A stretch of DNA of 64,000 nt from Microcoleus sp. FACHB-672 (lineage in GTDB: Bacteria > Cyanobacteriota > Cyanobacteriia > Cyanobacteriales > Oscillatoriaceae), in contig NZ_JACJOU010000012.1 in the NCBI RefSeq assembly GCF_014695725.1, positions 62,001 to 126,000 of the forward strand, in the 5' to 3' direction. The notes under the pieces are model-generated. The model did not search any database, was not told where the DNA came from, and saw only the letters and a program-made list of their open reading frames with translations. Numbering within the stretch: the stretch's first letter is position 1; each line of letters opens with the position of its first letter. Of this stretch, positions 17,429-25,806 are shown in pieces. The translations under genes and the position numbers were made by a program.

Positions 17429-17755
17429 TTAATTGGCAGAACTCACTGATTTATTGAACTCATCTCGATTAGAAAATATCTGAAAAACTCGATCCATGCT
17501 TGTTAGCTCAAATAACATTCTGACTTGAGCGTTGATCGAGCAGATAAACAGCTTACCGCCGGCGGCACGCACAGCTTTGAGTGCTGATACCAAAGCACCC
17601 AAACCCGAACTATCAATAAACGTTACATCTTGCAGATCGATTAACACAACATCTGCGCCATTGGCGACAATTTCATCAATTTCTTGCCGCACGAGAGAAG
17701 CCTTCGTACCGTCTAAAAGGCCAGAGGGTTGCACAACTTTAACAACAGGACTCAT
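17429..17755 (-). CDS. STAS-domain anti-sigma factor antagonist
   Basis: A 108-residue single STAS domain of the SpoIIAA/RsbV type, with VVLIDLQDVTFIDSSGLGAL around residues 37-54. The Ser pair at 49-50 is the expected phosphorylation site for the RsbW-like kinase, and dephosphorylation by the receiver-PP2C protein would free it to bind the kinase. It is convergent with the phosphatase gene with only about 60 bases between, and transcribed on the same strand as the kinase. Length and motif are canonical. Confidence 0.9.
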   Translation of the reverse strand: MSPVVKVVQPSGLLDGTKASLVRQEIDEIVANGADVVLIDLQDVTFIDSSGLGALVSALKAVRAAGGKLFICSINAQVRMLFELTSMDRVFQIFSNRDEFNKSVSSAN

Positions 17756-18706
17756 AGATTTGGGCTGAGTGAGTAGGTCTGCAAAAGTGAATGGGGTTAG
17801 TCTGTCCCAGGCTGCCGCTAAATAGACTGCCTGCTTCAGGATAATCGGGTTTCGGCTACCGTGCTGAATGATAGCAACCCACTGCTTCCTAGGTATAGCC
17901 TACAGCGAGGCTGTGTCAAAGGATCGCCGGCTAAGAACCAGTAACCCTCACTCGGCTTTCCAGATCGGGCTAAACGCCGCCCAGTCTTGAGGATAGGGTT
18001 TTGTTGCTTTGCCGCCGGCATCACGATTGGAGTCGAATTTTTCAGCTGCCAACCCCCATTCCAGCAACCGCAGTCTTTGTTTTGAGGGATAGCCCGGAAA
18101 AACTTGGTCACTGTTTATCCCGTCCAACTGTAAGTGACACACCCGTAAACAGGCCATGACATCCCGGAAATCAGCCGTTATGGCTAATTTGCTCCTGAAT
18201 TGCCAAACCTTACCCTAGAGGCCGCAAACACCTAGTTAGCTGCCCTTGAGAGCTTCCCTCGTTGATGTGGCTATCTCAGCGCCGGCAACGCCAGATGGAT
18301 ATTAACTTTCGAGCCATCATGTGCGCCAGATGATCAGCGTCACTGGGAAAGCCGGCCGGCTCGGCGTTTAAATGATCCCCTTCTCTTATTTCTGCCTCCA
18401 AGTCTTCTTTTAATAGATAAAGTTATGATAACCTGTGAGCAATTTAGGGCGGGATCGGCATAAGCTGATGAGCCGGTTGTTGAGCGCAACTTGCGCTTCC
18501 TGACTGTTTATCTAGGGGAAACTAGAAATTTTAAAAAGAAGTAAATATTTTTTTGTTATTAAAATTATTCTGTGCTAAAACTATCAATTTTTTTGACATT
18601 ATTTCATTTATTGATTTAGTTGTTTTATCTTATGAAAATTGTTCTTTTTTTATTTTCATTTATAATAAAAATTTAAAACTTAAAGTCAATTCATAAAAAA
18701 TAACTC
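17756..18706. other. Long intergenic region with one doubtful small frame
   Basis: About 950 bases. The first half is GC-richer than the flanks and holds a doubtful minus-strand frame (17948-18157). The last 200 bases before the SemiSWEET gene are very AT-rich. No RNA gene, hairpin terminator or repeat could be supported. Confidence 0.45.
17948..18157 (-). CDS. Possible 69-residue protein, doubtful
   Basis: The frame reads MACLRVCHLQLDGINSDQVF, then a basic, Leu-rich helix (KQRLRLLEWGLAAEKFDSN) and ends PIWKAE. The helix looks protein-like, but there is no clear ribosome site, and an overlapping frame of similar length exists (17836-18111). It could be a small gene, a decayed remnant or chance. 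Conservation in relatives would decide. Confidence 0.25.
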   Translation of the reverse strand: MACLRVCHLQLDGINSDQVFPGYPSKQRLRLLEWGLAAEKFDSNRDAGGKATKPYPQDWAAFSPIWKAE

Positions 18707-18961
18707 ATGAATTTTATTGAAATTTTAGGATTTGCCGCAGCGACATTAACAACCGTTGCTTTTTTGCCTCAGCTTATTAAAACTTGGCAATCAAAATCAG
18801 CCAAAGATGTTTCTTTAGAAATGCTCATCACTTTTTGTATAGGCGTATTTTTGTGGCTGGTGTACGGCATTTATATTCAGTCCGGGCCGGTGATTATTGC
18901 CAACCTGCTGACTTTGGTTTTTAACCTGATAATTCTATCGCTTAAAATTAAATATGAATAA
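18707..18961 (+). CDS. SemiSWEET (MtN3/PQ-loop) sugar transporter
   Basis: An 84-residue protein with three transmembrane helices forming one PQ-loop triple-helix bundle. The hallmark Pro-Gln lies in AFLPQLIKTW (Pro21-Gln22), followed by SKSAKDVSLEM, the conserved loop before helix 2. SemiSWEETs work as dimers and move sugars down their gradient; the substrate here is unknown. It is followed after only nine bases by a radical SAM gene, so the two may be co-transcribed, although no functional link is obvious. Confidence 0.9.
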   Translation: MNFIEILGFAAATLTTVAFLPQLIKTWQSKSAKDVSLEMLITFCIGVFLWLVYGIYIQSGPVIIANLLTLVFNLIILSLKIKYE

Positions 18962-18970
18962 GATCCTTTT

Positions 18971-20623
18971 TTGCTGACGCTAACCCTGCCTGTGACTGCC
19001 TCTGTATTTTCTGCTGAACGGCTTTTATTTACGCCTGCAACCCCTGATACTGGGGCGATACCCACGATTTTTGCCTTCCCAAACGAGTACAGCGTTGGCA
19101 TCACCAGCCTCGGCTATCAAATCGTGTGGGCAAATCTGGCCATGCGATCAGATGTGTGGGTGAGCCGGCTGTTTACCGATACCCATGAACCGCTGCCGGC
19201 ATCCCCAGAATTATTGGGATTTTCGATTTCATGGGAACTGGACTATGTGAATATTTTAAGCTTGTTAGAATCGCTAGAGATTCCCATTCGTGCTGCTGAT
19301 CGCACGGATGCTCATCCCTTGGTGTTTGGTGGGGGTCCGGTTTTAACCGCTAACCCAGAACCCTTCGCCGGCTTCTTCGATGTAATTTTGCTGGGGGATG
19401 GGGAAAACTTGCTGGGGGATTTTATTGATGCTTACAAACAAGTCCGTAATGCCGGCAGGCAAACTCAACTGCGGCATTTAGCGCAAGTACCGGGGGTTTA
19501 TGTACCCAGCCTCTATGAGGTGAAATATATCAGCCCAGATGGCCCGATTCAGTCAATTGAGCCGGCATTTCCTGACATTCCCGCCACCGTGGCTAAGCAG
19601 ACGTACCGGGGTAATGTTCTGTCTGCATCGCCGGTGGTGACGGAAAAGGCCGCGTGGGAAAATATTTACATGGTGGAAGTGGTTCGTAGCTGTCCGGAAA
19701 TGTGCCGGTTTTGTTTAGCAAGTTATCTAACTTTGCCGTTTAGAACAGCCAGTATGGAAGCTTCTTTGATTCCCGCAATTGAGCGAGGTTTGGAAGTAAC
19801 AAATCGACTGGGTTTGCTGGGCGCATCTGTTACCCAACATCCAGAATTTGACAGCTTGCTCGATTATTTGAGTCAGCCCAAGTTTGATGATGTGCGTCTC
19901 AGCATTGCTTCAGTGCGGACAAATACAGTTACAGAAAACTTAGCAAAAATTCTGGGAAATCGCGGCACAAAGTCCCTGACAATTGCCATTGAAAGTGGGT
20001 CTGAGAGACTTCGCAAAATTATTAACAAGAAGCTGAATAATGAGGAGATTATTCAAGCTGCGGTAAATGCCAAAGCCGGCGGATTGACGGGATTAAAACT
20101 TTACGGCATGGTTGGCCTTCCCGGTGAGGAACCAGAGGATTTAGAAGAGACTGTGGCAATGATGCGCTCTCTAAAAAAAGCCGCTCCGGGTTTGCGTTTA
20201 ACCTTGGGATGCAGTACGTTTGTACCCAAAGCTCACACTCCGTTTCAATGGTTTGGGGTCAATTCTCAAGCAGAAAAGCGGCTGAAGTCGCTGGAAAAGC
20301 AGTTGCGATCCCACGGTCTTGATTTTAGACCTGAAAGTTACAATTGGTCAGTCATTCAAGCACTAATATCAAGAGGGGATCGCCGACTCTCTGATTTATT
20401 AGAATTGGTGCGACACTATGGCGATTCTTTAGGCAGTTACCGACGAGCATTTAAGGAGTTGCGGGGCAAGTTGCCTGAAATGGATTTTTACGTTCATACT
20501 AACTGGGAATTAGAGCGAGTTTTACCCTGGAGTCACTTGCAAGGGCCGCTGCCGGTGGCAACCCTGCAAAAGCATTTAGCTGATGCAACTGCTTATTTTA
20601 AGGAGGTTGAGCAAGCAAGTTGA
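18971..20623 (+). CDS. Radical SAM protein with N-terminal B12-binding-like domain
   Basis: A 550-residue protein. The N-terminal 1-220 has a cobalamin-binding-like Rossmann layout (VFGGGPVLTANPEPFAGFFD, VILLGDGE). The radical SAM cluster motif CPEMCRFC gives Cys241, Cys245 and Cys248, with the following AdoMet barrel containing IAIESGSERLRKIINKK and GLKLYGMVGLPGEEPEDLEET. It resembles a conserved cyanobacterial family of unknown reaction. The longest frame starts at TTG 18971; an in-frame GTG at 18992 is an alternative. It lies immediately behind the SemiSWEET gene. Confidence 0.85.
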   Translation: MLTLTLPVTASVFSAERLLFTPATPDTGAIPTIFAFPNEYSVGITSLGYQIVWANLAMRSDVWVSRLFTDTHEPLPASPELLGFSISWELDYVNILSLLESLEIPIRAADRTDAHPLVFGGGPVLTANPEPFAGFFDVILLGDGENLLGDFIDAYKQVRNAGRQTQLRHLAQVPGVYVPSLYEVKYISPDGPIQSIEPAFPDIPATVAKQTYRGNVLSASPVVTEKAAWENIYMVEVVRSCPEMCRFCLASYLTLPFRTASMEASLIPAIERGLEVTNRLGLLGASVTQHPEFDSLLDYLSQPKFDDVRLSIASVRTNTVTENLAKILGNRGTKSLTIAIESGSERLRKIINKKLNNEEIIQAAVNAKAGGLTGLKLYGMVGLPGEEPEDLEETVAMMRSLKKAAPGLRLTLGCSTFVPKAHTPFQWFGVNSQAEKRLKSLEKQLRSHGLDFRPESYNWSVIQALISRGDRRLSDLLELVRHYGDSLGSYRRAFKELRGKLPEMDFYVHTNWELERVLPWSHLQGPLPVATLQKHLADATAYFKEVEQAS

Positions 20624-20782
20624 AGTTGCGTAAAATTCCTGAGAATTTGGGCAACTTTAAAATAATCATGAGGAATCTGGAAAACTAGAAATGTCAAGGT
20701 TAGAGTGGATGCTATCAAACGGCTGATGGATTTAAACCATCAGTGGCACTCCACACCAAGACTTCTAGCTGGAAGGACTCTT

Positions 20783-21289
20783 ATGGCATTTGTTAAAGCT
20801 GTATTGAATGTCAAACCAAGCTTAAATATTGCTCTGTTAGGAATCGGCACGTTTTTGTTATTGACTTCCTCGGTCGAGGCTACTGAGTTAACGAGCAGTG
20901 CCGGTGTTAATCAGCTGCTTGACAGCGCGGGAGAAATCACCCATTTTGAACCGGCAGTCTCAGAAATTTCACCCAGTGTCAAACCCATTTTAGTGGCTCA
21001 AGACCGTGCAATTTGTGGACTTGAAGGCAGAATTTTCCGCCGCTTTGAGACAACTTATTACCGGGTATTTATTTGCGAAGATCAGAATTCTGACAGTTTG
21101 ACTTACGTGGGTATGGAAAAAGGTGCGGAGCAGAGTAGTAATATTATTCTGCCGCTGGTAAGTTCTGAGAATGACACTTATGTTGCGGTTAATGGGGAGG
21201 TCACCTATACAATCGATTCGCAAGAGTTAATTATTACTGAAAATAGCCGGATTATTGGCAGAGAAAAAGTGCTGAGTTCGGGAATTTAA
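20783..21289 (+). CDS. Secreted or membrane-anchored protein of unknown function
   Basis: About 168 residues from the ATG at 20783, chosen because GGAAGGA lies five bases upstream; longer frames from 20705 lack a ribosome site. The N-terminus MAFVKAVLNVKPSLNIALLG continues into a hydrophobic stretch ending SSVEA, fitting a signal peptide. The mature region has two Cys residues (RAICGLEG, VFICED) about 20 residues apart and strand-rich sequence such as YRVFICEDQNSDSLTYVGM. No family is recognised. Confidence 0.65.
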   Translation: MAFVKAVLNVKPSLNIALLGIGTFLLLTSSVEATELTSSAGVNQLLDSAGEITHFEPAVSEISPSVKPILVAQDRAICGLEGRIFRRFETTYYRVFICEDQNSDSLTYVGMEKGAEQSSNIILPLVSSENDTYVAVNGEVTYTIDSQELIITENSRIIGREKVLSSGI

Positions 21290-21421
21290 CAAATTCTAAT
21301 GGTTTAAATGATACAGTAGAGCCGCCGGTAACCTAGCGGGTCGGCGGTAAAAACAACGCTATATAATTACGGCACCGACTCTATCTAACCGATTTCACAA
21401 CGAATTCCAGCCTTAATTAAA

Positions 21422-21610
21422 ATGCAAAACACAGCGGAATATATCTGTTCCTGTTGCGGAGAACCCAATTTAACGTTCATCGATCTCAGTGCCGGCAACC
21501 AGCAGTCCTATGTTGAGGATTGTCAAGTCTGCTGCCGGCCTAATATTCTGTATGTGCGGGTGGATGAAGAAACCTTAGATATTGAAATTGATACTGAATT
21601 TGAAGGCTAA
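21422..21610 (+). CDS. CPXCG-type cysteine-rich protein
   Basis: A 62-residue protein with CSCCGE near residue 9 and CQVCCRP near 34, followed by an acidic tail (DEETLDIEIDTEFEG). The two Cys pairs form a probable zinc ribbon, matching the short Cys_rich_CPXG family. Its role is unknown. It lies 65 bases before the SRPBCC gene on the same strand, so a shared transcript is possible. Confidence 0.75.
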   Translation: MQNTAEYICSCCGEPNLTFIDLSAGNQQSYVEDCQVCCRPNILYVRVDEETLDIEIDTEFEG

Positions 21611-21675
21611 ATGAGAGAAATAAACAAAATTTAATCACTCCTTTTCTTTGAGCAACTACCCATCAGCGATTAGAG

Positions 21676-22128
21676 ATGCTACACTTCAAACATTCCTCAC
21701 TGATTGATGCGCCGGTAGAAGTGGTTTGGAGCTTTCACGAAAGACCCGATATTCTCCAACTTCTCACTCCCCCCTGGCAGCCGGTTCAAATAATCCGTCG
21801 CGAAGGCGGTTTAGATGTGGGTGCTATTTCTGAATTCCGTCTTTGGTTAGGGCCAATTCCCGTCCGCTGGGTTGCTCGTCATACGGAATGCGATAAAAAC
21901 CGGCTTTTCACCGACCGGCAAATTGAAGGGCCAATGGAAAGTTGGACTCATCGGCATCATTTTATCGAGGAAAATGGAAAAACCAGATTAACGGATGCCA
22001 TCGACTTCGAGTTACCAGGAGGAATGCTTGCTGAACTCGTTCTCGGATGGTGGGTGGATCTGCGACTCAAGGATATGTTTTCCTACCGGCACAAAGTCAT
22101 AAAACGAGAGTGCGAAAAACAAACTTGA
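21676..22128 (+). CDS. SRPBCC (START-like) ligand-binding protein
   Basis: A 150-residue protein with the SRPBCC/polyketide-cyclase-like pattern: HSSLIDAPVEVVWSFHERPD at the N-terminus, a central GAISEFRLWLGPIPVRWVARHTE strand pair, and TRLTDAIDFELPGG before a long C-terminal helix. These helix-grip proteins bind hydrophobic ligands. I cannot tell the ligand. Immediately downstream lies the minus-strand repeat array, so its own transcript runs toward the array. Confidence 0.82.
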   Translation: MLHFKHSSLIDAPVEVVWSFHERPDILQLLTPPWQPVQIIRREGGLDVGAISEFRLWLGPIPVRWVARHTECDKNRLFTDRQIEGPMESWTHRHHFIEENGKTRLTDAIDFELPGGMLAELVLGWWVDLRLKDMFSYRHKVIKRECEKQT

Positions 22129-22169
22129 GTTTTCTATTCAGAGTAAAAGCATCTATTATAAGAAGTAAC

Positions 22170-22264
22170 AAAAAAAATCCCCTGACGGTTAGGCCAAGGG
22201 ATGAACAGAAAACATCAATCAGGGTGCATCTTTTGATTGTATTCCCCTAGGATCAAGGCGCATC
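22170..22264 (-). ncRNA. Putative small RNA, array unit 1
   Basis: Predicted from -35 TTGCCA (complement of 22295-22300), -10 GATAAT (complement of 22271-22276), spacing 18. It ends at a minus-strand hairpin, ATCCCTTG pairing with CAGGGGAT, followed by eight T (22170-22202). The terminator differs in sequence from the other units but keeps the fold. About 95 nt; expression is inferred. Confidence 0.45.
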
Positions 22265-22280
22265 CGGAAGATTATCAAGC

Positions 22281-22365
22281 AAAAAAAAAGCCCCTGGCAA
22301 GGTTGCCAGAGAGCTATCAATCAGGGTGCATCTATTATTGGTATTCCTTTCGTAGCGGGTGTATC
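22281..22365 (-). ncRNA. Putative small RNA, array unit 2
   Basis: Predicted from -35 TTGCCA (complement of 22395-22400) and -10 GATAAT (complement of 22372-22377), spacing 17. It ends at the CTGGCAA/TTGCCAG hairpin and T9 run (22281-22309). About 85 nt. This unit has the best promoter spacing of the three. Confidence 0.5.
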
Positions 22366-22381
22366 AGGAAGATTATCAAGC

Positions 22382-22466
22382 AAAAAAAAGCCCCTGGCAA
22401 GGTTGCCAGAGAGCCATCAATCAGGGTGCATCTATTATTGGTATTCCTTTAGTAACAGGGTGTATC
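22382..22466 (-). ncRNA. Putative small RNA, array unit 3
   Basis: Predicted from -35 TCGCCA (complement of 22497-22502, one base weaker) and -10 GATAAT (complement of 22473-22478), spacing 18. It ends at the hairpin and T8 run at 22382-22409. About 85 nt. A further terminator-like hairpin lies upstream at 22483-22511. Confidence 0.45.
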
Positions 22467-22930
22467 CGGAAGATTATCAAGCAAAAAAAAAGCCCCTGGC
22501 GAAGTTGCCAGAGAGCTATCAATCAGGGTGCATCTATTATTGCTATTCTTAATAGCGGTTTGAGATCCGGAAAATTCCCAGAGAAATGGCTGAAGTTGCC
22601 GGCAGTCGTGATGAGTAGAACCCTGCTGCAAATTTTAGCAAGTAATTATCGTCAAGCGAAAAAAATCGTTTCCGACAAAATAAAAGCCGGCTGTGTAAAA
22701 TAAAGCTCTCTACCGCTCTCAACAATTTCCTAATCTTTGAGCGAGGTTCCATGAACCCTTCTATCAACACTCTGTCTGTGAAGAGACTGTAGCGCTCATC
22801 ATAGATAACAAGCTTGGGTTGCTGTCAAAAATATACAGAAAATTTTTGTATAGTTCCCTTAAAAAAGGTATTTTACAAAAAAAATCAGTATAATTAAAAG
22901 TTATGTTTTTCGCTCAATAAGGCAGCCGAA

Positions 22931-23212
22931 ATGGAATACGTATTAATAATTCATGAAGTTAAAGATTACGAGGCGTGGAAAAAAATCTTTGATGATGCTG
23001 CATCAATTAGAAAAGATGCAGGAGAGCAGAGTTATCATGTTTTAAAATACGAAAACAACTCCAATAAGATTGTCCACTTTTCTAAATGGATATCACTTGC
23101 TAACGCTAAAGCATTCTTTGAGTCTCCTAAATTAGTTGAAATCAGAAAGCAGGCTGGTGTTAAGGCTCCAGAATTTATTTATTTAGAGCAGTTAGAAGAA
23201 GGTGTGCTTTAA
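22931..23212 (+). CDS. ABM-like dimeric alpha-beta barrel protein
   Basis: A 93-residue protein reading EYVLIIHEVKDYEAWKKIFD at the start, then SYHVLKYENNSNKIVHFSKW and ANAKAFFESPKLVEIRKQAGV. This is the ferredoxin-like fold of antibiotic-biosynthesis-monooxygenase (ABM) and related stress proteins. No catalytic residue can be assigned with confidence. It stands alone downstream of the repeat array; the 120 AT-rich bases upstream should carry its promoter. Confidence 0.7.
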   Translation: MEYVLIIHEVKDYEAWKKIFDDAASIRKDAGEQSYHVLKYENNSNKIVHFSKWISLANAKAFFESPKLVEIRKQAGVKAPEFIYLEQLEEGVL

Positions 23213-23339
23213 AACGAACAATTCGCTCAACTCTGGCGTGGCGTAGCCATGCCGGTGAGCTTTGTCGTTAGCCGGCTGTATAGAGTTGTCTCCATATACA
23301 ACTTCCAGATGAAGTTAGTTGTTGTTTTGCAATTCACTC

Positions 23340-23885
23340 ATGCTTTTTCAAACGGATCGTCTGCTGCTGCGCGAATTTACCGAAGCTGATTGGCCGGCTG
23401 TTTTAGCCTACCAATCCACACCGGCATATCAACGCTTTTATCCAGAAGTTGGGGGCACGGAGGCAGACGCTCGTGCCTTCGTCAATCGCTTCCTTCTGTG
23501 GCAGCAGGAAAAGCCTCAATGGAGGTATCAGTGGGCTGTTACTCTCCGGAGACAGGATACGCTGATTGGAAACTGCGGCATCCGCAAGAGCGATCCTGAT
23601 GCCCTAGAAGCAGAAATTGGCTGTGAATTGGCTCCTGAACATTGGGGCCGAAATTATCCGGTTGAGATGGGTCGCTTGCTATTGCGCTTTGGCTTTACAG
23701 AACTTGGCTTGCATCGTATTTACGCACAGTGTATCGCTGAAAATAGAGGGGCGGTGTCATTGGCACAGACGCTGGGCATGAGTCAAGAAGGCCGGCTGCG
23801 AGAGAATGTGAATATCCGGGGACGGTGGCATGACACGCTGATATACAGCATTTTGGAGCAGGAATGGAAAGCGAAGGTTGAATAA
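23340..23885 (+). CDS. GNAT N-acetyltransferase (RimJ/RimL type)
   Basis: A 181-residue acetyltransferase beginning MLFQTDRLLLREFTEADWPA, the usual opening of the RimJ/RimL branch. Later blocks are IGNCGIRKSDPDALEAEIGCELAPEHWGR and the acetyl-CoA region GLHRIYAQCIAENRGAVSLAQTLGM, then RWHDTLIYSILEQEW. It transfers acetyl groups to amines or protein N-termini; the target is unknown. The ATG at 23340 starts the conserved core, while the longer frame from TTG 23319 adds only non-conserved residues. Confidence 0.88.
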   Translation: MLFQTDRLLLREFTEADWPAVLAYQSTPAYQRFYPEVGGTEADARAFVNRFLLWQQEKPQWRYQWAVTLRRQDTLIGNCGIRKSDPDALEAEIGCELAPEHWGRNYPVEMGRLLLRFGFTELGLHRIYAQCIAENRGAVSLAQTLGMSQEGRLRENVNIRGRWHDTLIYSILEQEWKAKVE

Positions 23886-23916
23886 CTGCCGGCAGCCAAC
23901 CGCAATGAGCCGGTAA

Positions 23917-24969
23917 CTACAAATGAATGTCTGGCCAGGTATCGATGGGATCGCTAGATTTAACCAGATGCATACCGGCACTCGCAAACCGGCGAAAGGC
24001 TTCATCCGCTTGATCCGTGCAGTCAATCACGCCAGGAACAACGACTGGTGAGGTGCAATCTTCCAACAAATACACCTTTTTTGCCAAGTTGGGATCTTTC
24101 GCTTGAATTTCACCGAGCAAATCGTAAATGGTCCAAGCGACGCAGTGACTTTTCGCTTGACCGGCAATAATAACTGCATCAAATTCCAGCAGTTTTTGAA
24201 TCAAGCCGGTATTCTTTCTAGCAATGGGTTGTCCGTCTGATCCCGCTAAAACTTCAGCCTGCAACACTGAATAATTCTCAGTTAAAGGATTGTCCCCTTT
24301 AATTTCAAAACGAGTTTGACTGTATCGAGCAAGATTGTGAAAAAATATCGCTTCCTCAAGTGCTGAAACTAGGGCATGACCAATACCGCCCAGCATGGAA
24401 TGATAGGGCCAAATTGTCAACGGATACTTGCCGGCATCACTAAGCTGTTGGACATAGTGCAGGGCGTGTTTTTGTAGTGTTTGGTAGTTGCCGCCGACAA
24501 TGCTATCTGCAACGGCTGGGTTAACTTTCCAAACACCTTTTTCAACATCTTCTAGGGTTAAAATTGTTGCCGCTGGGAGGGGGTGTTCACCGGCATGATT
24601 AATCCAAAATACGGGATGGAAAATCTGCATCGCCGTGTGCGTGTCCATCGTTGGCGCGATGGCAGTAATCACGCCTAAATTACGGTAGATAAACTCGCAC
24701 AGCCGCACATTGTCATCAATCGCCCCCGTGCCAGATTTGCCGGCAACGAACAATTCAAATTCTGGAATGCAGAATGTGTTCTGCACATCGATTGCCATTA
24801 AACAAAAGCGGATTTTATCTTTGGCAGCCGGTTGAATATCGTGCAACTTTGCCCATGCTCTCGCCTGTGATGCTCGTTCTTGGTAGGGAACTCGCCACAC
24901 TTGTTCCACTTTTTCATTGTCAAAGTGAGGCGGCATGGGCAATTGCGTGACGGTCTGTGTGTTCATCAT
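23917..24969 (-). CDS. Nicotinamidase-like cysteine hydrolase
   Basis: A 350-residue isochorismatase-fold hydrolase, longer than a typical 200-residue nicotinamidase. Asp61 in AIDVQNTFC and Cys276 in AGQAKSHCVAWT match the catalytic Asp and Cys; the DTH pattern at 109-111 fits the metal site. It may deamidate nicotinamide or a related amide. Divergent from an NrtR-type regulator, with a palindrome inside its promoter (25021-25049), so regulation by NAD-linked metabolites is likely. The extra segments (about 120-260) are unlike standard PncA, so the substrate is uncertain. Confidence 0.8.
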   Translation of the reverse strand: MMNTQTVTQLPMPPHFDNEKVEQVWRVPYQERASQARAWAKLHDIQPAAKDKIRFCLMAIDVQNTFCIPEFELFVAGKSGTGAIDDNVRLCEFIYRNLGVITAIAPTMDTHTAMQIFHPVFWINHAGEHPLPAATILTLEDVEKGVWKVNPAVADSIVGGNYQTLQKHALHYVQQLSDAGKYPLTIWPYHSMLGGIGHALVSALEEAIFFHNLARYSQTRFEIKGDNPLTENYSVLQAEVLAGSDGQPIARKNTGLIQKLLEFDAVIIAGQAKSHCVAWTIYDLLGEIQAKDPNLAKKVYLLEDCTSPVVVPGVIDCTDQADEAFRRFASAGMHLVKSSDPIDTWPDIHL

Positions 24970-25020
24970 TAACCTGCCACTTCAAACAGCGAATGACTGC
25001 TAGGCGTACGTTCTTTCTTT

Positions 25021-25049
25021 ATGTTAGTGTAATTTTTACACAATGTCAA
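25021..25049 (-). promoter_or_regulatory. Promoter with embedded NrtR-like operator
   Basis: On the minus strand, TTGACA (complement of 25044-25049) and TAACAT (complement of 25021-25026) are 17 bases apart and face the nicotinamidase-like gene. The spacer contains the perfect inverted repeat GTGTAA-TTT-TTACAC (25027-25041). A repressor bound there would block polymerase directly. The divergent gene encodes an NrtR-type protein, the obvious candidate ligand. Confidence 0.75.
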
Positions 25050-25113
25050 TTTGTCGTTGCTTGCAGCCGTTGGCAACGGAAGGTTTAAATTTTGATGCTC
25101 GATTGAAAATTCT

Positions 25114-25806
25114 ATGCCTTACACCTATGAATTTGCCCGGCCTAATCTCACAGTTGATTGCGTCGTTTTTGGTTTAGATGGGCAAGACTTGCTGAAAGTG
25201 ATGTTAATTCAAAGACTCTTGCCTCCTTTTAAAGGGCAGTGGGCGTTGCCGGGAGGATTTGTTCGCATTGATGAATCGACAGAAGAAGCCGCCCGTCGAG
25301 AATTGCGAGAAGAAACGGGAATAGAAAAAGTATTTTTAGAGCAGTTATACACGTTTGGGGAAGTGAATCGAGACCCTCGCGAACGGGTAGTGACGGTGGC
25401 TTATTACGCGTTGGTTAATCTGGAAGAACATCGGCTTTATGCCGCAACAGATGCCGTTGATGCGGCTTGGTTTCCGTTAGCACAAATACCGGCACTGGCA
25501 TTCGATCACGACAAAATTGTGCGAGTGGCGCTGGCAAGATTGAAAGCTAAAGTTCGATATGAACCGATAGGGTTTGAACTGCTACCGACAAAATTCACGC
25601 TTTCTCAATTGCAAAGGTTATATGAAACCGTTTTAGAGCAAAGTTTGGATAAGCGAAATTTTCGTAAAAAGTTTATGAATATGAATCTTTTAATAGAGCT
25701 AGATGAAACTCAAAAAGATGTTTCTCATCGCGCTGCGAAACTTTATCAGTTTGACAAAGAGAAGTATTTACAGTTAAAAAGTAAGGGATTTAATTTTGAG
25801 ATTTGA
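25114..25806 (+). CDS. nrtR: NrtR-family Nudix-related transcriptional regulator
   Basis: A 230-residue protein with an N-terminal Nudix domain and a C-terminal winged helix, the layout of NrtR regulators of NAD metabolism. The Nudix box (about 47-70) is intact: GGFVRIDE, then [10 protein letters not shown]. The C-terminal part [14 protein letters not shown]...[12 protein letters not shown] is the family's DNA-binding region. NrtR proteins sense ADP-ribose-type metabolites and repress salvage genes. It is divergent from the nicotinamidase-like gene, sharing the intergenic palindrome. The intact box means hydrolase activity cannot be excluded. Confidence 0.88.
   Translation: MPYTYEFARPNLTVDCVVFGLDGQDLLKVMLIQRLLPPFKGQWALPGGFVRIDESTEEAARRELREETGIEKVFLEQLYTFGEVNRDPRERVVTVAYYALVNLEEHRLYAATDAVDAAWFPLAQIPALAFDHDKIVRVALARLKAKVRYEPIGFELLPTKFTLSQLQRLYETVLEQSLDKRNFRKKFMNMNLLIELDETQKDVSHRAAKLYQFDKEKYLQLKSKGFNFEI

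Larger units (their letters stand above)
22143..22560 (-). repeat. Tandem array of about 101 bp units, each with a hairpin and promoter-like elements
   Basis: Three close copies plus a diverged copy at each end. The shared word TCAGGGTGCATC begins at 22219, 22321, 22421 and 22523 (spacing 102, 100 and 102). Each good unit has an A8-9 run, then CTGGCAA-GG-TTGCCAG. Read on the minus strand this is a hairpin followed by a T-run. Between the units lies GATAAT with TTGCCA (or TCGCCA) 17-18 bases upstream on the same strand. The array is flanked by the SRPBCC gene and by about 370 bases without a gene. It is not CRISPR: units are long and nearly identical throughout. Confidence 0.85.

Noticed and set aside
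17836-18111. 91-codon minus-strand frame overlapping the 69-codon one
   Set aside because: Composition looks random and there is no ribosome site. The overlapping frame is only slightly better.
21322-21347. CCGCCG/CGGCGG hairpin after the secreted-protein gene
   Set aside because: Only six pairs, a 14-base loop and no T-run, so it was not called a terminator.
22143-22560. CRISPR-like appearance of the repeat array
   Set aside because: Units are about 101 bp and nearly identical throughout, with no variable spacers of 30-40 bases and no cas genes nearby.
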